Below are positions 46,028-59,989 of a stretch of DNA of 64,000 nt, in pieces. Within the stretch, counting starts at the first letter, position 1. Each line of letters begins with the position of its first letter. Made by a program: the position numbers and the translations under genes. Under the pieces are notes generated by a model, which ran no database searches, had not been told where the DNA came from, and was given only the letters and a program-made list of their open reading frames with translations. The stretch covers positions 19,416,001 through 19,480,000 of the forward strand of contig JALGPY010000007.1 in NCBI GenBank assembly GCA_023055425.1, written 5' to 3'. This DNA is from Linanthus parryae. Its lineage: Eukaryota > Streptophyta > Magnoliopsida > Ericales > Polemoniaceae.

Positions 46028-46803
46028 TGTTAACACTTTTATTGACCCAAACAGATTGTGTATAATCTAAACGGTACCCGAAAATAACAAAACACATAAC
46101 GAACTTACTGATGCGAGATTCCGAACGCTTGTATAGTTCTGGAAGACAGTTTCGTATAGAATACGAGGCTCCTTAAAGCAGATTCGTCCCCCACACTTCG
46201 TGCTTGCCGTGGAGAATTTAGACGTCTACTTCCCAGGATAAAAGCTTCCCTGTGCGGTGTTGAAAGCACGGTACGACACTCGCACACGACGAACTAAGAC
46301 TACGAAAAGGAGAATTTCTGATGTAAGGTAGTGAGAGAGATATTTGTGTGTTTCTGAGATGTGTCTAAATGAGGAGGATGATTGTCCTTTTGTAGGAGAA
46401 GAAGTGACTGTTGGGAACGGTTGTGTCTGTTCAATTTGAATTGATCAGTTGCAACTTTTGACAATCCGTTTAAATACATAACATATTAATATTTAGTTAG
46501 TATTTTGGCCCAAAAAAGTTAAGGCCCACTAACTAGCCCAACCCAACACTACACCACGTCACAACATGTATCCAAGCTGACTGTGGTGGTTCGACCTTTT
46601 TCTTCCTCATCAACGATGTGATATACTCTCTCTCAACCCAATGATCAACGACTCATTTTGAGCGCTTAATTTGATCATTCATTACTTCATAGTTTTTGAC
46701 GAGTGAGTTACCGAAGCGACCACTAATGGTATCATCAACTCTTGAGAGATTTGGGTCAAACCAGACTCAAATTAATATCGTCAAAAACTTACTTTTTCCA
46801 ACA
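46028..46803 (-). repeat. Copia 3' LTR
   Basis: 776-bp direct repeat of 52158-52933. Short differences include GTCCTTTTGTAGG here against GTCCTTTTTATAGG in the 5' copy. Confidence 0.93.
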
Positions 46804-47391
46804 ATCCCCCACATGAATGACAAATTAGCTTTTAATCGTAAAAGTTGTCCAAATGTGGATGAAATCTCCTAGGCGGTTGTTAATTGCATAAAGGAAGGTG
46901 GCCATAGGCTTTGAACCTTCCCCTTAGTGGAATACTACAGGATATACTGGCTTGACAGTGAACGAAACGCCTTGAACTGCTTGACGCATTGTATACCTAG
47001 TCGGTAGTAATCACACAATTAACAACCTGAACGTAGTCCGTTCTCATAGTTGTGTGCATTTCGGCCTTGAAACACTTTCCTGGTTTCATGAGTAGACTTA
47101 GAGGAGTATAGCCACGTCATCCTCCTAGAACCGGCCCGTTCCTACTCACATAGGTGAGACACACAACGAGTATCCTATGTACTCTTCTCAAATAACCTTA
47201 AGATGTGGTCTCATTATAAGCCTTTAGCTTACCCTGTCCCATCACTCGGTGTTCGTCCTAGGAATGAGTTTGGAAACTTAATTTCCGGGTGAGTGATTTA
47301 TTTATTTGCACTAGTAGTTGGGTTGTCCCTTTTGAACCTAGTTCTTGGGATCTCCAGTCACCTAGGTTGGGTTTGCCGCTACGTGCAACTC

Positions 47392-50300
47392 TTACGAGAT
47401 TGGCTTTAATCCCATTCCCCTAGACGAACTTGCAACTAGTTCTCTCGATAAACCTTTAGTCAACGGATCCGCTATATTTTCTTTTGACTTTACATAATCG
47501 ATCGATATTATTCCTTTTGAGATAAGTTGCCTAATGGTGTTATGTCTCCGACGTATATGTCTAGACTTACCATTATACATGCTACTTTGTGCTCTACCTA
47601 TTGCCGATTGGCTGTCGCAATGAATGCATATAGGAGGCACTGGTTTTGGCCATGTTAAAATATTTTCGAGGAAATGACGAAGCCATTCTTCTTCTTCCCC
47701 TGCCTTGTCTAACGCTATGAATTCCGCTTCCATAGTAGACCTTGCAATGCACGTCTGCTTTGAAGATTTCCAACATATTGCCGCTCCACCGAGAGTGAAT
47801 ACATATCCACTTGTGGACTTGGAGTCTCTTGAGTCAGAGATCCAATTTGCATAGCAATATCCTTCCAAGACAGCTGGATAGTTCGAGTATTGTAAACCCA
47901 AGTCTTTGGTATAACGAAGATACCTCAACACTCGAATCAATGATCCTTTCCAGGGTTACTGGTAAAGCGACTCAATTTTCCGACAGCTTGTGTGATGTCC
48001 GGCCTTGTACAATTCATGATGTACATGAGGCTACCAATTATTTGCGCATATTCCAATTGTCTAACACATTGGCCACGATTCTTGGCGAGATGCAAACTCA
48101 CGTCTACTGGTGTGGTAATCAGTTTATTGTTCCCTTTGTTAAACTTTTCGATCACCTTTTCTATGTAGTGAGTTTGAGAAAGTGCGTAACCATCTGGAGT
48201 CTTTGTAATTTTAATCCCTAAATTACATCCGCCACTCCTAGGTCTTTCATGTCAAACTTTGTAGACAATAATTTCTTGGTGTCAAGAATTATTGCCCTGC
48301 TGCTCCCCATAATTAGCATGTCGTCGACATACAAGCATATTATGACACATTCCTTTCCTATTTTCTTGTAGTATACGCACTTATCACATTCATTAGTTCG
48401 AAATCCATGACTGCTCATGACTTTGTCGAACTTCTCGTGCCATTTCTTGGGGCCTGTTTTAGTCCATAAACGGACTTCTTTAGCCGACAATATTTGTTGT
48501 CGCTTCCAGGAACTTTAAACCCTTCCGGTTGTTCCATATAGATTTCTTCCTCTAATTCTCCGTTCAAGAAAGCCGTTTTAACGTCCATATGGTGTATTTC
48601 AAAATTGAATATTGCAGCAATTGCAATAAGCATCCGAATAGACGTTATTCTCGTCACCGGAGAATATGTGTCAAAGAAATCTAGTCCTTCTTTCTGCCTA
48701 TACCCTTTCGCGACAAGTCTTGCCTTGTACTTTTCGATTGTACCATCGGGTTTAAGCTTCTTCTTAAAAATCCATTTATAACCTAGGGGCTTGGATCCTT
48801 GTGGAATATCTACTAATTCCCAAGTATTATTTTGTAAGATGGATTCAATCTCGCTATTTATAGCTTCTTTCCAATATGGAGCATCGACACTGGACATGTC
48901 CTCTTTATAAATTGTTGGATCATTTTCCGTAAATATGTTAGGAAATCAGGTCCAAAAGTTTTTTTTTTGCCGTTTTGGCTCGTTTACTCCGCCTTACCTC
49001 TTCCTCCTGGTCTTCGCCAATGGCGGTATCATGCGACCGTTTTAGAGACGCTTCTACTTCATTATCTTGCAAGGAAATATATCTTCGAAGAAGGAGGCAT
49101 TGTCTGATTCAATAATAGTGTTCTCGTGAATATCCGGTATTTCTGATTTGTGAACCAGAAATCGGTGAGCACTACTATTAGTCGCATATCCTATGAAGAT
49201 GCAATCTATTTTTTTAGGTCCTAACTTGACCTTTTTCGGTAGTGGGGTTGCTACTTTAGCAACCATACCCTCAAATGTTTGTATGAGGGTTTTCGGCCTT
49301 CCCACATTTCATATGGGGTTTTGTCTACTTTCCTTTTAGGTATTCTATTTAAAATATAGTTGGCGCTTAATAAAGCTTCCCCCACATGTTTTGTGGTAGC
49401 CCTGAACTTAAAAAAAATGCGTTTAGCATTTCTTTTAAAGTTCCTTTTTCCTTTCCGCAACCCCATTTTGTTGGGGGTGTGTAGGGTGCCGAGGTTTGAT
49501 GGATGATTCCACTTTGCGAGCAAATTTCCGCAAATGGAGAATCATATTCTCCTCCTCGATCGCTTCGAAGAATCTTAATCCTTTTCAATTAATTTTCCAC
49601 CTCGGCCTTGTATTTCTTGAATGCGTCTAACGCTTCATCTCGACTATGCAATAAATAAACATGACAGTATTTAGTGCAGTCGTCGATAAATGTTATAAAA
49701 TACTTCTTTCCACTTCTTGTCTGCACAAATTTTAGATCACATATGTCGGTGTGAATTAGTTCGAGAGGATTCGTTGATTTCGAACCGATAGGTTGAAATG
49801 GCTTACTTGTTAATTTTTCCTCTACGCATATTTCACACTTGTGATCGGAATTAATCGCACTTTGGGAAGAAGGTCCAATTTCATTAATTTACGAATTGAC
49901 TCGTAATTAAAATGACCTAATCGCGCATGCCATAAAAAAGAAGTAGAAGACTCCGACAAATAATTAACTTGCATTTTCTTATTCATAGTCGGAAACACAG
50001 TCATTACATTGAGCTTAAATAGCCCATCTTTGAGATACCCCCTACCTAGATATTCTCCACCTTTAGTCAGAACAAATTTGTCCGACTCAAATACAAGCTT
50101 AGACCCTTTCTTGCTAAGCATTGATCCTGAAATTAGGTTCTTCCTAATATCGGGAACATAGAGAACATCATTGAGGGTAAGGGTTTTTCCGGAAGTCATT
50201 TTCAGCGTTATTTTCCCTTTCCCTTTTATGGCGAAAGTTGCTGAATTTCCCATGTACAACGGTTCTTCATTTTCAGTCGGCTCGAACGATGAGAACATAG

Positions 50301-51279
50301 CCTTGTCGGAACATATGTGCCTAGTGGCACCGGTGTCGATCCACCACTCCTTGGGATTGCCTCCAGCGAGGTTCACTTCCGACACTACGGCTGCAAAGTC
50401 GTTTCCGTCCCTCCTCGGCCATGTTGGCTTCGGGTTTCTTCCCTTTGGAGGTATTCTTCTTTTTCCGACAATCTTTTATCTTGTGCCCGGTCTTGCCACA
50501 TTTGTGACATTTACCCGTGAACTTTTTCTTCTCATCCGTAGCCTTTCTCTTCAGATTTTTCTTCGGCTTTTCCTCTACGACGTTTGCCTTAGACTGATAG
50601 CTAGTTGACAGCTTGTCTTCGGCTAGTCGATTGCCTTCTTCAATCCGAAGTCGAACGATGAGCTCCTCCATCGTCATTTCTTTGCGTTTATGCTTCAAGT
50701 AGCTTTTGTAGGTCTTCCAAGCGGGAGGCAACTTGTGAATCATAACGGCTACAAGGAATTCCTCAGGGAGACTCATTTTCTCCGCTATTACATCATGTAT
50801 CAAACATTGAAATTCCTGAACTTGCTGCATGATCCCCTTGGAATCTACCATCCTATATTCCATGAAATTCTCGACTACGAACTTTTTAGCACCGGCATCC
50901 TCTACTTTATATATATTTTCGAGCGAGTGTCAAAGTTCCTTAACCGTTTTTACAGCGAAATAGACATTGTACAACTGGTTATCTAAACTATTTAAGATAT
51001 AGTTGCGTGCAAGGAAATCGGAGTGATTCCAAGCCTCCACCGCTGCAACGGTTTGTCTATCGGCATTTTCTGGACATGGAGGAGCATCTTCGTTAAGAAA
51101 TTTCGCAAGGCTCAAATTCGTTAGGTAAAATAACATCTTTTGCTGCCAACGTTTGAAGTCCTTGCCCGTAAATTTCTCCTGCTTTTCAACAAGATGAGAA
51201 CCAACCGGTACAACGGGGTTGGCGGTACGGATGTCAAGTTTGATGTTTCACCCGCCTCTTTTCCGGGATTGTCTCCCAT
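47392..51279 (-). pseudogene. Copia gag-pol polyprotein remnant
   Basis: Order on the minus strand: gag start MGDNPGKEAGE (51279), then a frame change into the UBN2-like gag (KMLFYLTNLSLAKFL, 51136 on), a TGA at a conserved Trp-like position near 50927, a zinc knuckle CHKCGKTGHKIKDC (about 50500), protease WWIDTGATRHIC (about 50340), GAG-preintegrase WHARLGHFNYESIRKL (about 49920), integrase (SDRGGEY near 49560; NRIPKRKVDKTPYEMW near 49330), RT (48897-48220, with VKTAFLNGELEEEIYM and catalytic YVDD) and RNase H (48155-47392, [20 protein letters not shown]). At least six breaks make it non-functional. These enzymes would make and integrate the DNA copy. Confidence 0.92.
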
Positions 51280-51663
51280 TTTTACAAATAGAAACGATTC
51301 TGTTACTATCGACAGATTTAACAATAAACAAAAAATCTGAATTGAAATTACAGTACTATAAAATTTGATAACAAATAGTACTGGATAGAAAAATTGAAGA
51401 AACTTGCTGAATTTATTGAAGCAAGTCTAAAGGCTAAACAATTTAAACAGTTAGTACCGAAATGAAACTCGAAATAGTAATTACGAAACTGATTAACAGA
51501 GACTGAAATTATATATTATAACACGATATTAAAGCCTATATGCCACCAATAATAGGACAAATTTGTTTTGAAAAGAACAACAGATTATTATGAGACAAAT
51601 TAAATTCTAAACAAACTGTTAGAGAAAGTAACCGACAAATGAACAAAGAAATGGTGACATCCA

Positions 51664-51832
51664 GGAACAGACCAAAGGCAACAGAAATTCAACAGCAAAA
51701 TTCAAACTGTAGAGACAAAACGAAATATTGTCTACGAGGTTGTCAAAACAGACCAAAGGCAACAGAAATTCAACAGCAAAATTCAAACTGTAGAGACAAA
51801 ACGAAATATTGTCTACGAGGTTGTCAACAGGA
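51664..51832. repeat. 81-bp tandem duplication in the copia leader
   Basis: Two copies of a unit containing CCAAAGGCAACAGAAATTCA (second copy offset by 81 bases) lie between the 5' LTR and gag. Confidence 0.9.
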
Positions 51833-52157
51833 ACAGACCAAGAGGTTTACGACTCAAATTCGGCATTAAGTTCAAAAAGAATATGTTGTAATTATTGACT
51901 TTAACAACTAGGTAATCTGAAACAAGGACATCTAACAACCAAAAGAATTAACAAGCAGTCGACTTAATGAATGAAATTGACAAACATGTGCAATTAGACT
52001 TGTCCATTAACACATCACAAAGGTTGTCCAATTAAATGAAAGGGACGAAACAGTGAGAAGGAAAGAAAACGTTCAGTTTCATGTAATTAGTTTACCTGAC
52101 ACAGAAAATGTTGGGATACAGATAGATTATATCACAAACTCGATTCTGCTTTAAGAT

Positions 52158-52933
52158 TGTTAACACTTTTATTGATCCGAACAGATTGTGTATAATCTAA
52201 ACGGTACCCGAAAATAACAAAACACATAACGAGCTTACTGATGCGAGATTCCGAACGCTTGTATAGTTTTGGAAGACAGTTTCGTATAGAATACGAGTCT
52301 CCTTAAAGCAGATTCGTCCCCCACACTTCGTGCTTGCCGTGGAGAATTTGGACGTCTACTTCCCAGGATAAAAGCTTCCCTGTGCAGTGTTGAAAGCACG
52401 GTACGACACTCGCACACGACGAACTAAGACTACGAAAAGGAGAATTTCTGATGTAAGGTAGTGAGAGAGATATTTGTGTGTTTCTGGATGTGTCTAAATG
52501 AGGAGGATGATAGTCCTTTTTATAGGAGAAGAAGTGACTGTTGGGAACGGTTGTGTCTGTTCAATTTGAATTGATCAGTTGCAACTTTTGACAATCCGTT
52601 TAAATACATAACATATTAATATTTAGTTAGTATTTTGGCCCAAAAAAGTTAAGGCCCACTAACTAGCCCAACCCAACACTACACCACGTCACAACATGTA
52701 TCCAAGCTGACTGTGGTGGTTCGACCTTTTTCTTCCTCATCAACGATGTGATATACTCTATCTCAACCCAATGATCAACGACTCATTTTGAGCGCTTAAT
52801 TTGATCATTCATTACTTCATAGTTTTTGACGAGTGAGTTATCGAAGCGACCACTAACGGTATCATCAACTCTTAAGCGATTTGGGTCAAACCAGACTCAA
52901 ATTAATATCGTCAAAAACTTACTTTTTCCAACA
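52158..52933 (-). repeat. Copia 5' LTR
   Basis: 776 bp. On the minus strand CTATAAAAAGGAC (about 52526-52514) is a good TATA box, which the 3' LTR has partly lost. Confidence 0.93.
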
Positions 52934-53947
52934 ACCCCCACCTAAGAGCACGACAAATTTTGGTTTCCATTCAGCGTTAAAGCAGATCAATCTCTGATTG
53001 GGGGGTGTTTGATCAGGGTTTGGATTTGCTCCAGTTGCCTTTCGTACGGTTTGTGTCCGGTTTTCATCCTTCGACTTGCATTAAGACACGTGGACAAGAT
53101 CGGACGGAGAATTTGCACACCGATTTCTCCTCCTTTCAGTCCACGCGCCATTCTCTCTCCTCTACAATACTACCATCTGACCCAACCCATCAGCACCGGA
53201 AAATTGCCGGCTGACGCTATGGCCAAAAACCATCTCAACAACACACCGGTTACCATAGATCGCCCGACGAGAGACCTTCCGACGCCTCGAATGGGTCACC
53301 CACAACCACATATTTTTCCAGCAGTTTAAATGCACATCGCTTTTTAGAAATTTGAAATACAGATCTGATAAATTGATTAATTTTCTGATGAAATTGTATT
53401 GCTTGAGTTCAAGTTTTAAAACCCACATGTCAAATATGGAATTTAATGTCATAACAAATCGTGAATTGTATACCTTGAGGCAATAGCAACATTTTTTGTG
53501 GAGAACTGGGTCTCAGAATCTGCTGTGAGGCTTTGAGCCGTGTTATTGATTGAATATTGTTGACTTGAGATTTTGATTTTACGTGGAATTCGGGCGTCAC
53601 GAAAATCACTTCTTCAATTCGGGTTAGAGTGACAGAATGATGGCGACGCTGGTGAATCGGATGGGTTCGGGAGAGAGGGCGGTGGTGGTGGGAGGCGGCG
53701 GCAGTATGGTTTTCTCTCTCTCTCATCAGAGGAAAATAGAGGACGATGAGAGTGAGAGACAAAGTTGTGCGCGTGGGGAGTGAAAATGAGAAGAAAGTGA
53801 TGTGTTAAATGTGCGATGAGTGGCTAATTTCCATCCGTTCGATTAGTACCGGATATCAACTGTAATAAGAGTAACCGGAGCAAAGCCAGCCCCGTTTGAT
53901 CAAGGCTGAAGCAGACGAATCTGGTGTACTTTCGATTTGGGTGATCA
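52934..53947. other. Sequence upstream of the COG1 remnant
   Basis: No protein recognised. Short open frames (53005-53329 plus; 53762-53430 minus) look chance-like. Some of it may be the former COG1 promoter or leader. Confidence 0.5.
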
Positions 53948-56900
53948 ATGAGGTTTGTGGTGTCGTCGTCCCCGGAGCAGCGTCGCAATGGCAGTGGAAG
54001 GTTCAGCAATGTCGGCGCCGCCGCCGGATTCAGAGACAAGGATGCTGAAGCCCTCTTCTGATCGATTCCCATTTCGGAGATCCGCATTGTGGAGTCCACC
54101 ACCAGAAAGCGAGGACTTCCGCCAACTCGTCGGAAACCGCTACAGAGATCTCATCGACTCTGAAGACTCCACATTCCTCATGAAGTCCTAATGCGAGGCG
54201 ATCTCCGCCATCAACGACGTTATCGACGATCTCCGCCAACATTTCCACCATCAACGACGGTATCGACTCCTCCTTATCCTTAGAAGCTACTAAATCTAAT
54301 TCGTCTGTCACGAGTACTTATGAGCATGCGAGAGCGAGAATTTACGGAATTGCTTGCAGGGTCAAGTACTTGGTTGACACCCCTGAGAATATATGGGGTT
54401 GTCTTGATTATTCCATGTTCTTGGAAGCTTCAGCACTAGTGGAAGATTGTTGAGAGCTTCAAGATCCAGATCTCGGAGCGCAGTCGTGAGAGGTTGTTGG
54501 ATCAGGCTCTCGGCGGCGTCAGCATCGCAGCATTCGCCGAAGCCTCGCTGTGATGGTGTTAACGTAATTTCCCATGAAATAGGAATAGTTTGAGGAAAAT
54601 CAATTATATTGATGGTGTTAACTCTTAAAAAGATTAATTTAGAAACCATTATCAAAAATACAAATTGCAATTTTTGCATATGAAACATTAACCAGACCGT
54701 TTTGATTTTAAGCGGATTTTTCAAGTCTCAAACCATGATCGATCGAACATCGTTCGGGTTGAGAAATCCATAACCATAATCAATCATGTAGCATCGATTT
54801 ATGCTATATTCGGACCGGTTTGATGCGGGGTGGTTCGGGGAGGCGGGTTTTGCTCAGCCCTATGACATGCCATATGTTTCGTGTTTGTGTGCCTGAACTT
54901 TAAAAGCATTGTCATATATCACAAAAGACTTCAAATTCGTCCATAATAGTTGATATACTTACTGAGTTAGGGATTAAATATCATTAGTCTTGCGCCGAGC
55001 CTATTAATACTTTATTCTTTATTCAGGGATGGGAGGAGACTGTAGTCAAGCAAGAACAGTCTGATGAGAGCCAGGGAGATATGAAAATATCTCTCCCAGC
55101 CATGCCTTCTCTCTATATCACCTCATTTCTGTACCGAGCATGTGAAGAAATCCATAGAGTTGGAGGCCATGTACTTGATAAGAAAGTTCTGCATGAGTTC
55201 TCATTGAGACTACTGGAAAAGGTATGCAAGTTCACATATATTACATGCATGGAAAGGTCATGTTTGTTTCATAGCTGCAGAATGGGGACTATGAATCGAT
55301 TTTTGTGTTTTTTCTTATTTGTCATCTAGTCTAGTCTAGTATATAAATTTTATAAAAGCATAAAAGATTCAATTGTAATGGGGTTGTTCCAAGTACTGGG
55401 TTGAACAGTATAACTAATAAGATTCTAATTGGACAATTAACGAAGCAATTGTCAGGTTTATGTTGGTAAGGTAGCTATCTTTTCAAGAAAAATCAAAACA
55501 TAGTTGCACGGTTCTTCTCTAACTAAAAAGAGTTCATAAGCTCCCAATCTTTGAATTTTGACGAGTATAAAAGATATCAAGTTGCATTATGTTGAAGGAA
55601 TGCTATTGCATATGATTAGACTCATGTTATTATAATTATTAGGTTGAAGACATAATAATACTCTGAGTTAACAGAGGGGGAGTTTGCGTTACATGCTTAA
55701 GAATAGGGGTCGTATACCTATGCAGCTGCTGTTGCTTTTTCTATCCCCTTCACAGGCACCATGGACTGGCAACACCATGACCTCTCAAAATGTCTGGTGG
55801 CAAGGAAGAAGTCGACCGCCAGTGCATCAAAGTCTCAGTTTCCAGCCATACACCTCCGCCAGTGCCACCCATCTAATTTCTGGATCTCGTTCACCCACGA
55901 TCACAAGTGAACGCTACCACCAATTTAGATGCCCAATTTTCGTTATAGATCCCTCATTTTCTCTCTCATCTTTCTTGATTTCTGTGTTGGGGTTCTTGGA
56001 AGCTGAAGGTTTTTTCATTTGACATGCTCATATCAGGGATACTTAGTGTGGTAATGTCAAGCCATAGGGTGTCTTCTTATTTTACCCCTAGAATAATTAC
56101 ATACTAGTCAGAGTTTGAATATCTTTTGAGAAAGTAACTGTTAATGTTCTAGGAGCAAGGAGGAGAAGAGAAATGCAGGAAAGTTGTACTGCTTTACTCG
56201 TGGACCGCAGGTACTAGACAGTCCACTTGAATACCCGCGCAGCCCATCGTTGCTAACATAATTACGAAGTTTTACTCAAATTTTCACATGTCTCTCTGGA
56301 GATTGGTCAGATGGTCTATCTTGGGGTCATAACACCTTATGATGTCACACGTATTTGCTAAATCTCACTAGTCACTCCTCCTGCAGTACTGTCCCAAACT
56401 GTTACGCAGTTCTTACAGATATTTGCATTTGTCTAAATTGACCGTGTTATCCATTTTGAGAAATAAGGCTCAAGGTTGAACAATACGTAAACCAAGGAGA
56501 TTGAAATGCCATTGGTATTGGTACTAGAAGGGAGCACACTTCCAAAGTAGGCAAACCCGATAAAACCTCCCTTCTTGATTGGTCTACTGCGGCATTGAAA
56601 TGAGATTAGATAAAAATTCCATCGAACAGACATAGCTCTTTTAAAATTTAAATTGCCTGGTTTGGGTAGGCCATCTCCGAGGATTTCCCTTAGTATCTTG
56701 CAGGTTCTCTATCGTGGTGTGAAAGATCTGCCTGGATCCAAAAGAAGAGCTTTGGAAAGGTAGTATGAAATCGATGTTGGTTTTGCTAGGTGAATATTTC
56801 GCCTGATGGATTCCTTCAGTTTTTATTGGTCTCTTGGAGACACTAGATATTACCGTGCTCAACTTCACTGTGGATAGACTTCCAATATTCCAGATTCCAG

Positions 56901-59016
56901 CCTAACTTGATAACCCCTCCTCCCCTCCAACAGTTCTATAAAGACATAGTAGGGAGAGCATGAATCTATTTCCGTTCTAAGGATTATAGACCGTTGTCAT
57001 GCCAGGATGATCGTCCTGGCTCATTAGGGAAAGTCCAAGACGTAAAGTTTAGAGTATTTCTTTCCTCCAGGCTCTTTCTTGGCATATTTCGTTTCACTTA
57101 AGTTCTTCTAGTCTTAAAATCTGTTGACTTCCCTATTCAATTCCTTTACTTCTACCACCCATCTAGGTCAGGTTTCTGAGACCCCTATCTTTATTTTACT
57201 CTTCTTATTACAATTACGGTTTCTCATAACAACATTAAAAGAGATGCTGCCCGTCTAGAAATGTTAGTCTTAAATTCTTAACCAGGCGCTGATTCTCTTG
57301 AATCCAGGAAAACTGAAAGTAAGTGGAAGTAGCTGATTATAGGTATTCAAAAATGGTTAGTGTCTCTAGGGAATCTGCAGCCTCCAATGAGCACTGTCAC
57401 GACATCTCCTGAAATAATCAGCCAGTTCTTTATTCAAAAATGTCTTACAGTTCCTAAAAGGGAACCTCGTGGCCTGTGGGGTCAAACATTCATTGCCTCC
57501 TCTCTTAGTTACTACTATTTCTACTCAAATTTCAGGGAGTTAACAATTCCTTTTCAGGTTGCTCAGAATCCACCCACGTAGTCAATTACCAAGGCTGATC
57601 ACATTCTCCTGGAGAACTTCGTTGGCTTTTGGCCCAATTTTTCTGGCCCCAACTGTTGTCTTGTAGAAAATGTGATATAAGATAAATGCTGCATGTATGC
57701 AAGAGAAACAAGATCGACACGCTAATAAAGCAAACAAATCCCATGACTGGTACCACTCATGGCCGTTGGAGCTACCAGTGTACTAGCGTTATGTCCATGA
57801 CCCCACATCAATGAACATAGAGAGACCAAGTCGTTTTGTCACCCCCTACTTCAAACCCTTATTTGCCACCTCTTTTCACAATCCTAGTTTTCTAAGTTCT
57901 AACTATAGTGTAAAAGGCTGACGTCCTGGTTTCAAATTTCTCGAGAAATTACGTAGTTGGAGAGGGAATATAATGAAGGCATTTAATTAGTAGATCTCTG
58001 AGTCTCTCTTCAGAGGTGTTTCTTCAGTCTGTAATTTATATGATAACGTATCATTAAACGACCATGTTGCCTATTTGAGTGAAAACCAGAGGGGATTTGT
58101 AAAGACACCCTTGTCTCTTGAACCGTGACCGCTAAAATCAGAATGAGTACCTAAGAGTGAAGAACTTTACCGCCTAACGTTTGCATGAATAAAGGAAAAA
58201 TCTTCCTAATTATAATCAGCAGCAGCCTTGGAAGGAGTTTCCACATTACTTTTCGGAATCAGTCTCCTTGTATTTTTTGAATCCTCAAGGCATGCAGATT
58301 GCCTTCTCCATTGTTCCTATGAAATATAGTAGATTTGCATTTTAAAGTTACAACAAAACAAGGGTAACAAGGGTACTGTTATATAAAATTTATAGCTAAC
58401 TCCTCTACCGTGAGGAGCACAATTTTTATGCATTTTAATCGACACATTATAAATTGGCAGCTCCTAGTTCTAAACTGTGAAAATGGATGTAAAGTTGAAG
58501 AAGTTCTCTTTCTACTTACATTCACATATTTTGCATGTTAAATACCCGCATTTTTCGAGTCAATGGGTGAATGTGAAGATTTGTACTATATGCGTTCTTG
58601 TGGAGAGGGGTGTAAAGCTTCAAGTTTGACGAGTACAACTTCTAGGGCAGGCATGATGCATTTTCTTTTATCTGTCAGTCAATGCTACTCGTGTTTCTCC
58701 TTTGTTATTTCATTTTTATTTTTATGGCTGTCTAGGTAATTGGTGTATACGAGGACTTCCTTACAACTGCCGAGACTCGTGATCCTCAACTGTCTGACAG
58801 AGGTGTTTTGCAAGTTCTATTGGACTTGAGATTTGTGGCTGATGTTTTATCTGGCGGTGATCCCAAGGCACATGAGGAGCTATCAAAAAATGTGAAGTCC
58901 AAATATGCTTTCAGACGAAAGCAGGATGCAAACCAGACCAAGTCAGTCACAGAAGAGCGACTTGATCGCTTGGAAAATCACCTTTCCCAAAGACTGGATC
59001 CTATCGACTGGCTCAC
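53948..59016 (+). pseudogene. COG1: COG1, conserved oligomeric Golgi complex subunit 1, damaged
   Basis: COG1 is a subunit of the COG tether, which guides retrograde vesicles within the Golgi. The N-terminal part (53948-54540) shows [61 protein letters not shown] and a piece like IVESFK...RLLDQ. It has a TGA at 54059-54061, a frame change after TTRK, a TAA at 54189-54191 and deletions. The several-hundred-residue middle is missing. Two late exons are perfect: 55027-55221 ([26 protein letters not shown]) and 58736-59016 (VLQVLLDLRFVADVLSGGD, LSQRLDPIDWLT), with GT-AG sites. The last exon is not found before the window ends; a copia element begins at 59990. Identification is confident; pseudogene status is nearly so. 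Confidence 0.85.
55222..58735 (+). other. Long intron between the two intact COG1 exons
   Basis: 3.5 kb with a GTATGC donor and a GTCTAG acceptor. No transposon ends or genes recognised inside; small open frames look incidental. Confidence 0.6.
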
Positions 59017-59989
59017 GTAAGCTTTCCGCAGCAAGTTTGTATGTTTAAATTTGAAGTGTTACCACATAAATCATGGTCGTAGTCTCAGGAAGTCCTTATG
59101 CGGAAAACAGATTCAGTGTGTGTCACAAAAGGTAATTCGTTAAATTTTGGTTGTTAAATTGAAGTTATCACAGATCCAGGGAAAGATCTGCCGTATCCCA
59201 CTTAGTGTCATACTTAGGTTGTCACACTTTTAGCTCAGTTCCATAGTGATGAATTAATGTTACAGTTGTCCAAACTTATGTCAGAAAGTACATATTTTAA
59301 AGGTAAAATATTCTCAGTTGGGAATTACGGATTATATCCTGTAATACATAGCACAATACTTTTCATGCACCACCCAATATGTTGCTCATCATTAGTTCAT
59401 GTCATAGTACAGTACTGTCATTTGTATTTGCTTTACACTCTACTATTGGGTTCCTTTTGAGATAGTGTAGGAACATGAATCCATGTATCTGATGATATTT
59501 CACCTGACCACTGGTTCATCACCTGAAACCACTTTTGTTAATATACACTATGTATGAACCTGTGCCTAAAGGCACTCCATCGAAGAATTGCGACAAAATA
59601 ATTTAATTCTATATCTAAACAAAAATTTAATTTTTTAAAATATGGTAAAACTTGTTGAAGTGAGATAATGTTAGTCCTTAGAGGTTAGGATTGATAGATG
59701 TGAAACGAGAATAACATAGAAGATGGGCTATATTGTGAAATAGATATAATAAATGGAGTGAGCAAGCTGTGGGTCCTACCAAAGTGTGTGGTTGATAGTG
59801 GAAGTGAATCACTGCTAGAGGTTTAATTCATGTGACTATCCAAGAAGCTATTTGATGGGTTTTGTAATATGTTAAATTATTTTCCACAAATTTCATAGGC
59901 TCTAAAATGCTCAATGTGGTACCATTTGATAGGCTATTTGATGTGTATGGCCTATCTAATTATGTATGGCTATCTTTGCTATACATGGT
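59017..59989. other. Sequence after the last visible COG1 exon
   Basis: Begins with a good donor GTAAGC at 59017, so at least the first part reads as intron. No COG1 last exon or other gene is visible. The base before the copia LTR closes a left flank ATGGT (59985-59989). Confidence 0.55.

Larger units (their letters stand above)
46028..52933 (-). mobile_element. Degenerate full-length Ty1/copia element
   Basis: 776-bp LTRs (46028-46803 as 3' LTR, 52158-52933 as 5' LTR) start TGTTGGAAAAAG and end GTGTTAACA on the minus strand. They differ by roughly 14 bases (about 2%). The polypurine tract CATGTGGGGGAT (46815-46804) precedes the 3' LTR. Flanks ACCCT and ACCCC match at four of five bases, a likely TSD. 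Gag, protease, integrase, RT and RNase H are all present in copia order but split by stops and shifts. The sequence after the 5' LTR (ATCTTAAAGCAG) is not the usual initiator-Met PBS. Confidence 0.93.

Noticed and set aside
53005..53329. Possible small gene upstream of COG1
   Set aside because: Two overlapping frames, no conserved motif, no splice or promoter evidence.
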